Of a stretch of 64,000 nucleotides of DNA, positions 36,690 to 45,621 are shown one piece after another. The DNA lies in the NCBI RefSeq assembly GCF_022832375.1, contig NZ_JALHLG010000024.1, positions 1 to 64,000 of the forward strand. Direction: 5' to 3'. A program made the translations under genes and the position numbers. The notes under the pieces were generated by a model. The model worked only from the letters and a program-made list of their open reading frames with translations, searched no databases and had not been told where the DNA came from. The stretch's first letter is position 1. Every line of letters begins with the position of its first letter. The DNA is from Novosphingobium beihaiense (GTDB taxonomy: Bacteria > Pseudomonadota > Alphaproteobacteria > Sphingomonadales > Sphingomonadaceae).

Positions 36690-38264
36690 GTGAAGCTGAC
36701 CGAATACACGAGCTATGCCGATGCGCAGGCGCACGCCTCGTCGGCCGCTCTGTGGGAGCTGTTCGACGGGGACCGCGAGCATCTCAACATCGCGAACGAG
36801 TGCATCACGCGGCACGCCGACGGTTCGGGCCGTCCGGCGGTGCGGATTGCCCATGCGGATGGCCATGACGAGGTTCTGAGCTTCGATACGATTTCGGCGG
36901 GCGCGGCGCAGTTCGCGCACTGGCTCGATGCCGAGGGCGTGCAGCCGGGCGAGCGCATCGCCTTCATGCTGGAACCTTCGCTGCCCTTCTATGTCTGTTT
37001 GTTCGGGGCGATGCAGACGGGCGCGATCTCGGTGCCGTTGTTCACGCTGTTCGGCCCCGATGCGCTGCGCCTGCGCGTGGGGGACTGCAATCCCTCGATC
37101 CTGATCACCAATGCCGAGAAGGCGGAGCTCGCCCGCTCGGTCGCCAACGCGGACGGCACCCCGCGCGTCATCGTCGCGGACGAGGCGTTCCTCGCCTCGC
37201 TGAAGGATCTGCCGACCACCTACACGCCGAAGACCAAGGCCACCGACATGGCCGTGTTCCAGTACACCAGCGGTACCACGCGCGAACTGCCCGAGGCGGT
37301 GAAGCACAGCCACAAGACGCTGGTGACGCTGATGTTCGCGGCGCTTTACGGCACCGGCATCCGTCCGGGTGACGAGTTCTTCTGCCCGTCCTCGCCTGCC
37401 TGGGGGCACGGCCTGTGGCACGGCACGCTGGCGCCGCTGGCGATGGGCGTGACCACCGGGACTTTCGCGGGCCGCTTCGATCCGGTGCGGCTGATGAAGG
37501 CGCTGGACGATTTCAAGATCACCAATATGTCGGCCGCCGCCACCCATTACCGTATGATGAAGAACAGCGGGAAAGGCGGGGACTTCACCTTCCATTTCAA
37601 CAAGCTGTCGTTCACTGGCGAGCCGATCGATCCGGCGACGCTCGAATGGATCGATGAATATTTCAAGGTCCCGGCCTGCTCGATGTACGGTACCACCGAG
37701 ATTGGCGTGGTGTTGGTGAACTATCCGGGCGCGAACGATTTCGTGGTGAAGCCGGGTTCGCTGGGCAAGGCGGTGCCGGGGCAGAAGCTGGAGGTGCACC
37801 GCCCCGATGGCACTGTGTGCGATCCGGGCGAGATTGGAGAGTTGATGCTCTGGCGCGGCGGCGGGTGGATGACCACCAAGGACCGCGCGAAGACCGATGC
37901 GGACGGCTATCTCTATCACTGCGGCCGCGCCGACGATGTGATCATCTCGGCGGGTTGGACGATGTCCGCCGTCGAGATCGAGAACACCATGCTGCGCCAT
38001 GACAATGTGATGGAATGCGGCGTGATCGGCGTGCCCGACGAGAAGCGCGGTCAGGTCGTGAAGGCCTTCGTGGTCGCCAATTGCGAAGGCAGCGATGCGC
38101 TGACCAAGGAATTGCAGGAATTCACCCGCGAGCGGCTTGCCCAGCACGAATTCCCGCGCATCGTCGAATATGTCGCCGAACTGCCGAAGAACCCGGCAGG
38201 CAAGGTCCACCGCAAGAAGCTGCGCGATCTGGAAGCCGAACGCGCGGCGGCGGCTGCCGGATAA
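36690..38264 (+). CDS. AMP-dependent acyl-CoA synthetase/ligase
   Basis: Activates a carboxylic acid to its CoA ester via an acyl-adenylate. The 524-residue enzyme has the ANL-family blocks: QYTSGTTRELPEAVKHSH (P-loop, about 198-215), SMYGTTEIG (A5), YHCGRADDVIISAGW (A7-A8 hinge) and NPAGKVHRKKLR with the catalytic Lys near the C-terminus. The P-loop is unusual: the common TSGTTGxPK reads TSGTTRELPE, with no Lys after Pro. GTG at 36690 was chosen for the GGGAG site nine bases upstream; TTG at 36675 is an alternative. Confidence 0.9.
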   Translation: MKLTEYTSYADAQAHASSAALWELFDGDREHLNIANECITRHADGSGRPAVRIAHADGHDEVLSFDTISAGAAQFAHWLDAEGVQPGERIAFMLEPSLPFYVCLFGAMQTGAISVPLFTLFGPDALRLRVGDCNPSILITNAEKAELARSVANADGTPRVIVADEAFLASLKDLPTTYTPKTKATDMAVFQYTSGTTRELPEAVKHSHKTLVTLMFAALYGTGIRPGDEFFCPSSPAWGHGLWHGTLAPLAMGVTTGTFAGRFDPVRLMKALDDFKITNMSAAATHYRMMKNSGKGGDFTFHFNKLSFTGEPIDPATLEWIDEYFKVPACSMYGTTEIGVVLVNYPGANDFVVKPGSLGKAVPGQKLEVHRPDGTVCDPGEIGELMLWRGGGWMTTKDRAKTDADGYLYHCGRADDVIISAGWTMSAVEIENTMLRHDNVMECGVIGVPDEKRGQVVKAFVVANCEGSDALTKELQEFTRERLAQHEFPRIVEYVAELPKNPAGKVHRKKLRDLEAERAAAAAG

Positions 38265-38275
38265 CCGCCCCTTCC

Positions 38276-38360
38276 TCGTCATTCCCGCGAAGGCGGGGAT
38301 CCCGCTCTCCGGGCGGTGGAGGAAGGAAGAAAGCGGGGCCCCCGCCTTCGCGGGGGCGAC
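38276..38360. repeat. Family A inverted repeat, copy 2
   Basis: Arms CGTCATTCCCGCGAAGGCGG... and ...CCGCCTTCGCGGGGGCGAC around a 25-base A/G-rich loop, 12 bases after the CoA ligase stop. Confidence 0.85.
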
Positions 38361-38413
38361 GGAAAGTTTTGATCGAGTTTTGAATCACAAAAGTTTTTGA
38401 GGAGCCAAGAAAA

Positions 38414-39538
38414 ATGTCAGCCAAATTCCCCAAGATCACCGAGGAAGGCCTCGACGATCTGCGCAGCCGTATCGGCGTGAAGATCGAGAACACGATCGAG
38501 CCGTGGAACTACGAAGCCACCCGCGACGCGATCCGCCACTACGCGCACGGCATCGGCGACGATAACCCGCTGTGGTGCGATCCCGAATATGCCGAGAAGA
38601 CCAAGTACGGTTCGGTCGTGGCGCTGCCTTCGTTCCTGTTCACCACCAGCCGCATCGTCTCGGGCTACTGCGGCGGGCTCTCGGGCGTCCACGCGATGTG
38701 GGCCGGTGCCGACTGGACCTGGGAAAAGCCGGTCCTGCGCAACGACACCATCACCGCGCAGGCCTACCTCAAGGATCTCGTGGAGCACCAGACCAAGTTC
38801 GCCGGCCGCTCGTTCCAGCAGATCTACCACGTCGACTTCTTCAACCAGCACGGCGACCAGGTTGCCGGCGCCGATAGCTGGGTGTTCCGCACCGACCGCG
38901 ACGAGGCTCGCGAGCGCGGTACCAAGTACACCGAAGCGCGCGGCCGCGTGGAGCCCTTCACCCAGGAACAGCTCGACGAATTCTACGACATCTACGACCA
39001 GGAAGAGATCCGCGGCGCCACCCCGCGTTACTTCGAGGACGTGAACGTCGGCGACAAGCTGCCGCCGATGATGAAGGGCCCGATGACCGTCACTGGCTTC
39101 ATCTGCTATGCGCAGGGCTGGGGCGGCCTCTACATCCGCGCCAACAAGCTGGCCTACAAGATGCAGAAGGCGCATCCGGGCCTCGGCATCCGCAACCGCT
39201 TCAACGTGCCCGACTGCCCCGAGCGCGTGCACTGGGACGAAGCCTTCGCTCTCGAAGTCGGCGCCCCGGGTGCTTACGACTACGGTCCGGAGCGCTGCTC
39301 GTGGCTGACCCACCACATGACCAACTGGATCGGTGACGACGGCTTCCTGCACAAGTCGAACTGCCAGATCCGCCGCCACAACCCGGACGGTGACGCCATC
39401 GTCATCACCGGCGAAGTGACGAAGAAATTCGAAGAGAACGGCAAGAAGTACGTCGAAGTGGCCCAGAAGGCGACCACGCACCGCGGCGAAACCTCGGCGT
39501 TCGGCACGGCGGTCGCGGAGCTGCCCAGCAAGGGCTGA
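38414..39538 (+). CDS. FAS1-like/MaoC hot-dog dehydratase
   Basis: A 374-residue double hot-dog protein. The N-terminal MaoC-N type domain contains HGIGDDNPLWCDPEYA (about 45-60), a version of GDxNPLH in which the His is Trp but the Asp is kept. The second domain starts near residue 205 (RYFEDVNVGDKLPPM). Proteins of this layout dehydrate or hydrate bulky acyl-CoA thioesters. It has a strong GAGGAG site ten bases before ATG. It follows the CoA ligase on the same strand and is followed by a GC-rich hairpin. Codon use is strongly biased to C-ending codons, suggesting high expression. Confidence 0.85.
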   Translation: MSAKFPKITEEGLDDLRSRIGVKIENTIEPWNYEATRDAIRHYAHGIGDDNPLWCDPEYAEKTKYGSVVALPSFLFTTSRIVSGYCGGLSGVHAMWAGADWTWEKPVLRNDTITAQAYLKDLVEHQTKFAGRSFQQIYHVDFFNQHGDQVAGADSWVFRTDRDEARERGTKYTEARGRVEPFTQEQLDEFYDIYDQEEIRGATPRYFEDVNVGDKLPPMMKGPMTVTGFICYAQGWGGLYIRANKLAYKMQKAHPGLGIRNRFNVPDCPERVHWDEAFALEVGAPGAYDYGPERCSWLTHHMTNWIGDDGFLHKSNCQIRRHNPDGDAIVITGEVTKKFEENGKKYVEVAQKATTHRGETSAFGTAVAELPSKG

Positions 39539-39589
39539 TCGCGCCCCGGCGATCTTCGCTGGAACCGGCCCGATAGGGCCATGCGATTT

Positions 39590-39620
39590 CGGCCCGGGCC
39601 TTTACCCAAGGCCCGGGCCG
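39590..39620 (+). terminator. Strong hairpin after the dehydratase gene
   Basis: CGGCCCGGGCC and GGCCCGGGCCG form a perfect 11-bp stem around a 9-base loop, 52 bases after the stop. No T tract follows, so it may attenuate rather than end transcription before the hydrolase gene. Confidence 0.5.
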
Positions 39621-39659
39621 TGTCGTAAAGGGCCTGCAAAACGTCCGGAGGGAGAGGAC

Positions 39660-40682
39660 ATGGAACAGACCGCGCCAGCCAAGCCGCACTTTGAGCCTAA
39701 TGGAGACGTGCGCGTTCCGGCTTTCGTGCTGCCCCTGTCGGGGCTGGTCAGCGAGCAGGCCGCTGAGGCGCAACGCCGCCGCGCGGCCATGCCTGCTTTC
39801 GATACCGTAGGCGAGGATGTTGATGCCGCCACGCGGCGCGAGCAGATCAACGCCTTCATGGCTCCCCAGGTCGCGCGCCTGCGTGAGATGTTTCCAGTGA
39901 CTATCGATCGCAGCGTGATCGGCGGCGTCGAAGTGCTGGACGTCCGGCCTGCCGATGGCAGCCACGATCCGGATCGCGTACTGATCAACCTGCACGGCGG
40001 CGCCTTCACGGTCGGCTGGGACGGCGTGGCGCTGGTGGAATCGATCCCGATGGCGGTTCTGGCCGGATACCGCATTGTCAGCGTCAATTACCGCATGGCG
40101 CCTGAGCACCGGCACCCGGCGGGCGTCGAGGACGTGGCGGCGGTCTATGCCGCACTGTTGGAAGACTATGCGCCCGGCCGGATCGGCATCTACGGCGGAT
40201 CGGCGGGCGGCGCGCTGACGGCGCAGGCGGCGGCCTGGCTGCCCGCGCACGGGTTGCCGCAGGCGGGCGCGGTGGGCGTGTTCGGAGCAGGCGGCGTGCC
40301 GTTTCATGCGGGCGAGTCCGCATGGACCACTGGCTACATCGATGGTTCGTTCCCGCCGCCGCCCGCCGATGGCAGCGAGCTGGAAGATATCACCAAGGGC
40401 TATTTTGACGGCATCGACGAGCGCAACGATCCGAGCGCCTGGCCGGGCTATCACCTCGACGTGATGGCGACCTTCCCGCCCACGCTGATCATCACCGGCA
40501 CGCGCGCGCTCGATCTCAGCCCGGCGATCTACACCAATTCGCAGCTGCTCAAGGCCGGGGTGCGTTCCACGCTGATCGTCGGCGAGAGCATGGGGCATTG
40601 CTATCACTATCAGGTCACGATGCCCGAAGGGCGCGATGCCGTGGACCAGATCATTGCCTTTTTCCGAGAGAACCTTGCCTGA
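39660..40682 (+). CDS. Alpha/beta hydrolase (HSL-type esterase)
   Basis: A 340-residue esterase of the hormone-sensitive-lipase group: oxyanion-hole LHGGAF (about 109-114), nucleophile elbow GGSAGG (in place of the usual GDSAGG), an Asp in GTRALD and a His in SMGHCYHY near the C-terminus. It likely hydrolyses an ester or lactone in the pathway. GGAG lies ten bases before ATG. Its stop codon overlaps the TTG start of the CaiB gene, so the two are coupled. Confidence 0.9.
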   Translation: MEQTAPAKPHFEPNGDVRVPAFVLPLSGLVSEQAAEAQRRRAAMPAFDTVGEDVDAATRREQINAFMAPQVARLREMFPVTIDRSVIGGVEVLDVRPADGSHDPDRVLINLHGGAFTVGWDGVALVESIPMAVLAGYRIVSVNYRMAPEHRHPAGVEDVAAVYAALLEDYAPGRIGIYGGSAGGALTAQAAAWLPAHGLPQAGAVGVFGAGGVPFHAGESAWTTGYIDGSFPPPPADGSELEDITKGYFDGIDERNDPSAWPGYHLDVMATFPPTLIITGTRALDLSPAIYTNSQLLKAGVRSTLIVGESMGHCYHYQVTMPEGRDAVDQIIAFFRENLA

Positions 40683-41889
40683 AGCTGCAGAATCCAACTG
40701 GAATGGCCCGCTGGCGGGCGTGCGCGTGCTCGATTTCACGCGCGTGCTGGCCGGGCCCGCCGCCAGCCTTGCGCTGGCCGATCTGGGCGCGGAAGTGTTC
40801 AAGATCGAACCGCCCGGAACCGGCGACGAAACCCGTTCGTTCCCGCCGATGCGCGATGGCGAGAGCCACTATTACCTTGCCATCAATCGCGGCAAGAAAT
40901 CGCTCGTCGTCGATCTCAAGAGCGAGGAGGGCGTTGCGCTGGTCAAGGATCTGGCCGTGCAGTGCGATGTGCTGGTGGAGAACTACCGGCCCGGCGTGAT
41001 GGACCGGCTTGGGCTTGGCTACGAGACGCTGAAGGCGATCAACCCGCGTCTGATCTATTGCTCGATCTCGGGCTATGGACAGACCGGGCCGCTGAAGGAC
41101 CGGCCCAGCTTCGATATCGTGCTGCAGGCGATGAGCGGCGCGCTCTCGATGAATGGGGAGCCCGATGGCCTGCCGACCAAGCTGGGCATTCCGCTGGGCG
41201 ATCTGGTGGGCGGCATCAATGGCCCGATCGGCATCCTCTCCGCGCTCTATGAGCGGGAACGCACTGGCGTGGGACGGCATATCGACGTCAGCCTGATGGA
41301 CGGGCTGATGGGGATGCTGGGCTATATCGCGCAGCTCGCCTTCTTCACCGGCAAGGACCCGCAGCGTGTGGGCTCGCAGCATCCGAACCTCGTGCCCTAC
41401 GGCATCTTTCCCGCAAGCGATGGCTCGATCGTTATCGCCTGCCTCACGCCCGCTTTCTGGGGACGGGTGTGCCGTTCGATCGAGCGGCCGGAGCTGACGG
41501 GTGATCCCCGGTACGACACGCTGGAAAAACGCCGTGATGCGCGGGAAGAAGTGAACGCTCTGGTATCGGCCTTCACGCAGCGGCACACGGTCGACGAGCT
41601 GGTGGCGATCTTCACCGCGCAGGAAGTGCCGCACGCGCCGATCCTCGGCGTGACCGAGGCGCTGAGCCAGCCGCAGGCGGCGGCGCGCGGCATGGTGGTG
41701 GAGACCCAGCATGCCACGCTTGGCTCCATTCCCATCGTCAACCGCCCGATCCGCTTCACCGATGCGCCGCAGCCCGTGCCGGAAGCACCGCCGGTGCTGG
41801 GGCAGCACACCGATGCGATCCTGTCCGGCGTGCTCGATCTTTCGCCCGAGCGGATTGCAGCGCTGCGGGCGGCCGGGGTGATTGCATAA
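40675..41889 (+). CDS. CaiB/BaiF family CoA-transferase
   Basis: A class III CoA-transferase of 404 residues that moves CoA between carboxylic acids. Seen: VLDFTRVLAGPAASLALADLGAEVFKIEPP at the start, catalytic Asp176 in PLGDLVGG, and GRHIDVSLMD. The start is TTG at 40675, inside the end of the hydrolase gene, with GAGAG upstream; an earlier ATG would overlap that gene by 47 bases. In this block it offers a second way, besides the ligase, to charge acids with CoA. Confidence 0.9.
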   Translation: MPEAAESNWNGPLAGVRVLDFTRVLAGPAASLALADLGAEVFKIEPPGTGDETRSFPPMRDGESHYYLAINRGKKSLVVDLKSEEGVALVKDLAVQCDVLVENYRPGVMDRLGLGYETLKAINPRLIYCSISGYGQTGPLKDRPSFDIVLQAMSGALSMNGEPDGLPTKLGIPLGDLVGGINGPIGILSALYERERTGVGRHIDVSLMDGLMGMLGYIAQLAFFTGKDPQRVGSQHPNLVPYGIFPASDGSIVIACLTPAFWGRVCRSIERPELTGDPRYDTLEKRRDAREEVNALVSAFTQRHTVDELVAIFTAQEVPHAPILGVTEALSQPQAAARGMVVETQHATLGSIPIVNRPIRFTDAPQPVPEAPPVLGQHTDAILSGVLDLSPERIAALRAAGVIA

Positions 41890-41910
41890 TTGCTTCAACC
41901 GTCTCAATTT

Positions 41911-41983
41911 CCGTTCGTGTCGAGCGAAGTCGAGACACCTTGACCTCGCGCTGACGTGTCTCGACTTCGCTCGACACGAACGG
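41911..41983. repeat. Family B inverted repeat, copy 4
   Basis: Perfect 28-base arms (41911-41938 and 41956-41983) around a 17-base loop, 21 bases after the CaiB stop and before the next SDR gene. Confidence 0.92.
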
Positions 41984-42020
41984 TGGGGGTAGTGCTAAAA
42001 TTTCACCGAGAGGACTCGCC

Positions 42021-42941
42021 ATGCCCGACCTGCGTTTCGATAACCGCGTTGCCGTGATCACCGGCGGCGGGCGCGGGTTGGGCCGGGCTCATGCGCTGCT
42101 GTTGGCGGGGCGGGGGTGCAAGGTCGTGATCAACGATCCCGGCGTCTCGATGGCAGGCGATGCCACCGATGAAGGCCCCGCCGAAGCCCTTGCCGCCGAA
42201 ATTCGCGGGCTGGGCGGAGAGGCCGTGGCCAACACCGATTCCGTCGCCACGCCCGAAGGCGGCAAGGCGATCGTTGGGGCTGCGCTCGATGCCTTTGGCC
42301 GCATCGACATCCTGATCCATTCGGCGGGGAATGTCCGGCGCGGCAGCTTGTGCGAACTGGCCTACGAGGATTTCACCGCCGTTCTCGATGTCCATCTGAA
42401 GGGCGCCTACCACGTCGTGCGCGAGGCGTTCCCGCACATGATGGCGCAAAACTACGGCCGCATCGTGCTCACCAGTTCGATCAACGGGCTCTACGGCAAG
42501 TCGGACAATGTCACGTACTCGCTGTGCAAGGCAGGTTTCATGGGCCTGTCCAACACCGCCGCGATCGAAGGGCAGCACAATAATGTGAAGTCCAACCTGA
42601 TCGTGCCAGCGGCAGTGACGCGTATGTCCGACGGGATCGACACCAGCCAGTTCCCGCCAATGACGCCCGAACAGGTCGCGCCGATGGTGGGCTACTTGTG
42701 CCACGAGGACTGCGCCGCGAGCGGTGAGATGTACGTTGCCATGGGCGGCCGTCTCGCCCGCGCCTGGGTGGCGGAGAACGCAGGGGTGTACCGGCCCGAG
42801 TGGTCGCTGGAGGATGTGGCGGGCCAGATCGAGGCTATCCGCACGGGCGGAGAAGAACTGGCGTTCCCGCCTGTACCGGACGGCCAGCTCGCCCACTTGC
42901 TCCACGGCTTCGGGATGATCGGCAAGGCGCAGGAAGGCTGA
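42021..42941 (+). CDS. SDR family oxidoreductase (hydroxyacyl-CoA dehydrogenase-like)
   Basis: A 306-residue SDR resembling the dehydrogenase domain of multifunctional enzyme type 2: TGGGRGLGRAHALLLAGRG (about 14-32), the inserted NDPGVSMAGDATDEGPAEAL segment, SAGN, LTSSINGLYG and YSLCK. By analogy it oxidises a 3-hydroxyacyl-CoA to the 3-ketoacyl-CoA, which fits the neighbouring CoA ligase, CoA-transferase and dehydratases. GAGAGGA lies nine bases before ATG. It converges on the PQQ dehydrogenase gene, 33 bases away. Confidence 0.92.
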   Translation: MPDLRFDNRVAVITGGGRGLGRAHALLLAGRGCKVVINDPGVSMAGDATDEGPAEALAAEIRGLGGEAVANTDSVATPEGGKAIVGAALDAFGRIDILIHSAGNVRRGSLCELAYEDFTAVLDVHLKGAYHVVREAFPHMMAQNYGRIVLTSSINGLYGKSDNVTYSLCKAGFMGLSNTAAIEGQHNNVKSNLIVPAAVTRMSDGIDTSQFPPMTPEQVAPMVGYLCHEDCAASGEMYVAMGGRLARAWVAENAGVYRPEWSLEDVAGQIEAIRTGGEELAFPPVPDGQLAHLLHGFGMIGKAQEG

Positions 42942-42974
42942 CGGGCACCTTGCCGGTATGAATTCCGGCCGGTA

Positions 42975-45410
42975 TCAATGCGTGCCTGTCACCGGGAAGG
43001 TGCCGAACGGCCCGTTCGAGTTTTCGCCCTGCAGTTCACCGTCCTTCACTGTCAGGTCATAGGCGACGGTGATCGGCATGGGCATTGAGGCTTTGCCCTC
43101 GATCTTGATCCGCCCGTTCTTGAAAGCACCGGCGAGATCGACGCTGCCCTGCTCGGCCGTTGCCGTGCCAGTGACGACATGGCCGTTCACTTTCAGATCG
43201 AGCACGGCCTTCTGCGGTCCCATGGGGGACTGGATCACGATATTCCACTTGCCGGGAAAGTCTTGCGGTTTGGCGGTCGCGGCTTTTGCGGCCTTCAGCT
43301 TGTTCAGCATCGCTTTCTTCTCGGCCGGGGCCTGCTGCGCGCGGGTGCGCAGGTAGAAGCGCAGGTTCTCAAGATCGGTGCTGGATATCCCGGAGAAAGG
43401 CGGCATGCCGTTCATCTTGAGACCGCCTTCCTTCACGATCGCCCGGAAGGTTTGCGCGTCGGTGATGGCCGGCGAATAGCGCAAGTCCGGTGCCGCGCCG
43501 CCGCCCACCGCGTTCCAGCCGTGGCAGACGAGGCAGGCATTGCCGGCGAAGACCATGAACCCGGCCTGGCTGCGCTTGGCATCGGGCTGGTAATCCGGAT
43601 CGGCAGGCGGTGTGGGCTCGGTGTAGGTGAAGGGGGGCAGGGTGTCCTTGCCGTCCAGCGTGAAGGTCAGCACCCGGCGCGGCAGGCGGTAATCGGTGTG
43701 ATAGGGCACATTGGCGAGCGTCTGCATCCCCGCGCCCTGGCCGCCCGAGCCGGTAATCACGGTGACGTATTGCTTGCCGTTCATGCGATAGGTGATCGGC
43801 GCGCCGACAATCGGGCTGACGGCCTTGAACGACCAGAGTTCCTTGCCGGTCTTCGCATCGCGGGCGGCGAACTTGCCGTCGATCTGCCCTTCGAAGACGA
43901 GGCCGCCTGCCGTTGTCATGACCCCGCCGGGCCAGGAGCCGGGGAGTTTGACTCGCCACGCTTCGGTCTGCGTTACCGGGTCCCAGGCCTTGAGGAAGCT
44001 GCGGTGGCCGCCGGGCAGGTCCACTTCGGGGATCAGCGTCACGCCCATGCCGCGGGTGATCTCCCCGCCGCCTTCCATCCCGTCGCCGATCAGCGCGCCG
44101 TTCTCCAGCACCGGGATATAGACGAGGCCGGTATCCGGGCTGTAGGCTTGCGGCATCCACGAATGCGCGCCCGTCGGCCCGGGCCACAGCTCGAACATGC
44201 CGGGCTTGCCGTTGTAGCGGATGCCGGGGTTCTCGACGGGGCGGCCGGTCTTCATGCCGATGCGATCGGCCCAGGTCACTTTGGCGATCTTGCCCGGCGG
44301 ATTCAGCAGTTCGCCGGTCTTGCGGTCGAGCACGTAGAAGAACCCGTTCTTCGGCGCCTGCATCAGCACCTTGCGTTCCTTGCCATCGATCTTGAGCGTG
44401 GCGAGCGTCATGTCGGTGGTAGCGGTGCAATCCCACTGCTCGCCGGGGCAGACCTGGTAGTGCCACTTGTATTCGCCGGTATCGGCATCGACGGCGACGA
44501 TCGAGGCGAGGAACAGGTTATCGCCGCCGCCGGGGCTGCGCTTGTCCCGGTTGTAGGGAAAGCCGTTGCCCACGCCGATGTAGATCAGGCCCAGATCGGG
44601 ATCGTAGCTGAAGGCGTTCCACGCCGTGCCGCCGCCGCCGCGCCGGGTGCCGTCTTCGTTCTTCCAGCCCGAAGGCCAGGTCTCGCGCATCACCGCTTCG
44701 GCCTGGCGGTTGGCGGGGGTCACTTCGTCGCCGGGTGTGGTGTAGAAGCGCCAGAGCCGCTTGCCGGTAGCCTCATCATAGGCAGTGACGAAGGCCCGCG
44801 CCGGGCTGATATCCGCGCCGCCGAAGCCGGTGATTACCTTGCCGCCGAACACGCGCGGCGCGCCGTTCGAGTTGCGCGGGGCATTGTCGGGATAGTCGTA
44901 GGTTTTCCAGTCTTCCTTGCCGGTTGCGGCGTCGAGCGAGATCACATAACCATCGGTGGTAACGAGGAAGACGTGGCCTTTGCCGTCCGGCGTCTTGTCG
45001 TAGGCGATGCCCTTGTTGCCCCAGGTCATCTGCAGCGAGGAGGTCGCGCGTTCGCGCGTGCCGCCGTCGTATTCCCACAGCAGCTTGCCGGTTTCGGCAT
45101 AGAAGGCGCGGATGTGCGAATGGCCGCTGGTGATGAATACCTTGCCTTCAGCCATCAGCGGGGTGGAGGCGGTGTAGCCGGGTTCCAGATCGAAGTGCCA
45201 GGCGAGCTTGAGGCCGCTCACATTGTCCGCATCGATGGTGTCGAGCGGGGAGTAATGCGTTTCCGAACCGGTGCGGCCCCAGCTGGGCCATTCGTCGGGA
45301 TCGGCGGTCATCAGCTTGGTGACGGGCTGGGCGGGACCGTGGCAGGCCGTGAGCGCCAGCGGCGCGATCAAGGCCAGGCTCCATGCGAACTTTGCCGGTC
45401 GTGCCGTCAC
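42975..45410 (-). CDS. PQQ-dependent quinohaemoprotein dehydrogenase, lipoprotein type
   Basis: An 811-residue periplasmic enzyme that oxidises an alcohol with PQQ and passes electrons through a C-terminal haem. It starts with GTG after GGGAGGA. The signal peptide ends in LALTAC, a lipobox, so it should be membrane-anchored at Cys23. An eight-bladed beta-propeller (about 40-600) shows repeated AATGKEDW/DAKTGKELW-like tryptophan-docking motifs. The cytochrome c domain has CLVCH (Cys626, Cys629, His630) and MNGMPPFSG (axial Met). Unusual: no adjacent Cys-Cys pair of classical PQQ-ADHs is visible, and an extra beta-rich domain of about 90 residues follows the haem domain. No PQQ synthesis genes are nearby. 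Confidence 0.88.
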   Translation of the reverse strand: MTARPAKFAWSLALIAPLALTACHGPAQPVTKLMTADPDEWPSWGRTGSETHYSPLDTIDADNVSGLKLAWHFDLEPGYTASTPLMAEGKVFITSGHSHIRAFYAETGKLLWEYDGGTRERATSSLQMTWGNKGIAYDKTPDGKGHVFLVTTDGYVISLDAATGKEDWKTYDYPDNAPRNSNGAPRVFGGKVITGFGGADISPARAFVTAYDEATGKRLWRFYTTPGDEVTPANRQAEAVMRETWPSGWKNEDGTRRGGGGTAWNAFSYDPDLGLIYIGVGNGFPYNRDKRSPGGGDNLFLASIVAVDADTGEYKWHYQVCPGEQWDCTATTDMTLATLKIDGKERKVLMQAPKNGFFYVLDRKTGELLNPPGKIAKVTWADRIGMKTGRPVENPGIRYNGKPGMFELWPGPTGAHSWMPQAYSPDTGLVYIPVLENGALIGDGMEGGGEITRGMGVTLIPEVDLPGGHRSFLKAWDPVTQTEAWRVKLPGSWPGGVMTTAGGLVFEGQIDGKFAARDAKTGKELWSFKAVSPIVGAPITYRMNGKQYVTVITGSGGQGAGMQTLANVPYHTDYRLPRRVLTFTLDGKDTLPPFTYTEPTPPADPDYQPDAKRSQAGFMVFAGNACLVCHGWNAVGGGAAPDLRYSPAITDAQTFRAIVKEGGLKMNGMPPFSGISSTDLENLRFYLRTRAQQAPAEKKAMLNKLKAAKAATAKPQDFPGKWNIVIQSPMGPQKAVLDLKVNGHVVTGTATAEQGSVDLAGAFKNGRIKIEGKASMPMPITVAYDLTVKDGELQGENSNGPFGTFPVTGTH

Positions 45411-45556
45411 GTAGTTTTCCTCCCGTCCGTTTCTTTGGCGCCGGACCTATCAGCCCGCCCGGCGGAAGGAAAGATGCTATCCATCATGGATCATATCGCC
45501 GCTGTGACGATCCCGTGCAGGGGCGTTCCCTTGCTCTCTTCGCCGATGCCGCACGC

Positions 45557-45589
45557 AAAAACCCCGGCCATCCGCTGGGGAGGCCGGGG
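45557..45589 (-). terminator. Terminator of the DUF2171 gene
   Basis: Read on the minus strand: stem GGCCGGGG-type arms (CCCCGGCC/GGCCGGGG, 8 bp, 12-base loop) followed by five T residues, 32 bases after the stop at 45622. Confidence 0.82.
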
Positions 45590-45621
45590 CTTTGCTGCCG
45601 TCCGTGCGGCACAGCGGTGTG

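Noticed and set aside
22898-41983. Repeated hairpins considered as a CRISPR array
   Set aside because: Copies are many kilobases apart, each is an inverted repeat with no spacer structure, and no cas genes are present.
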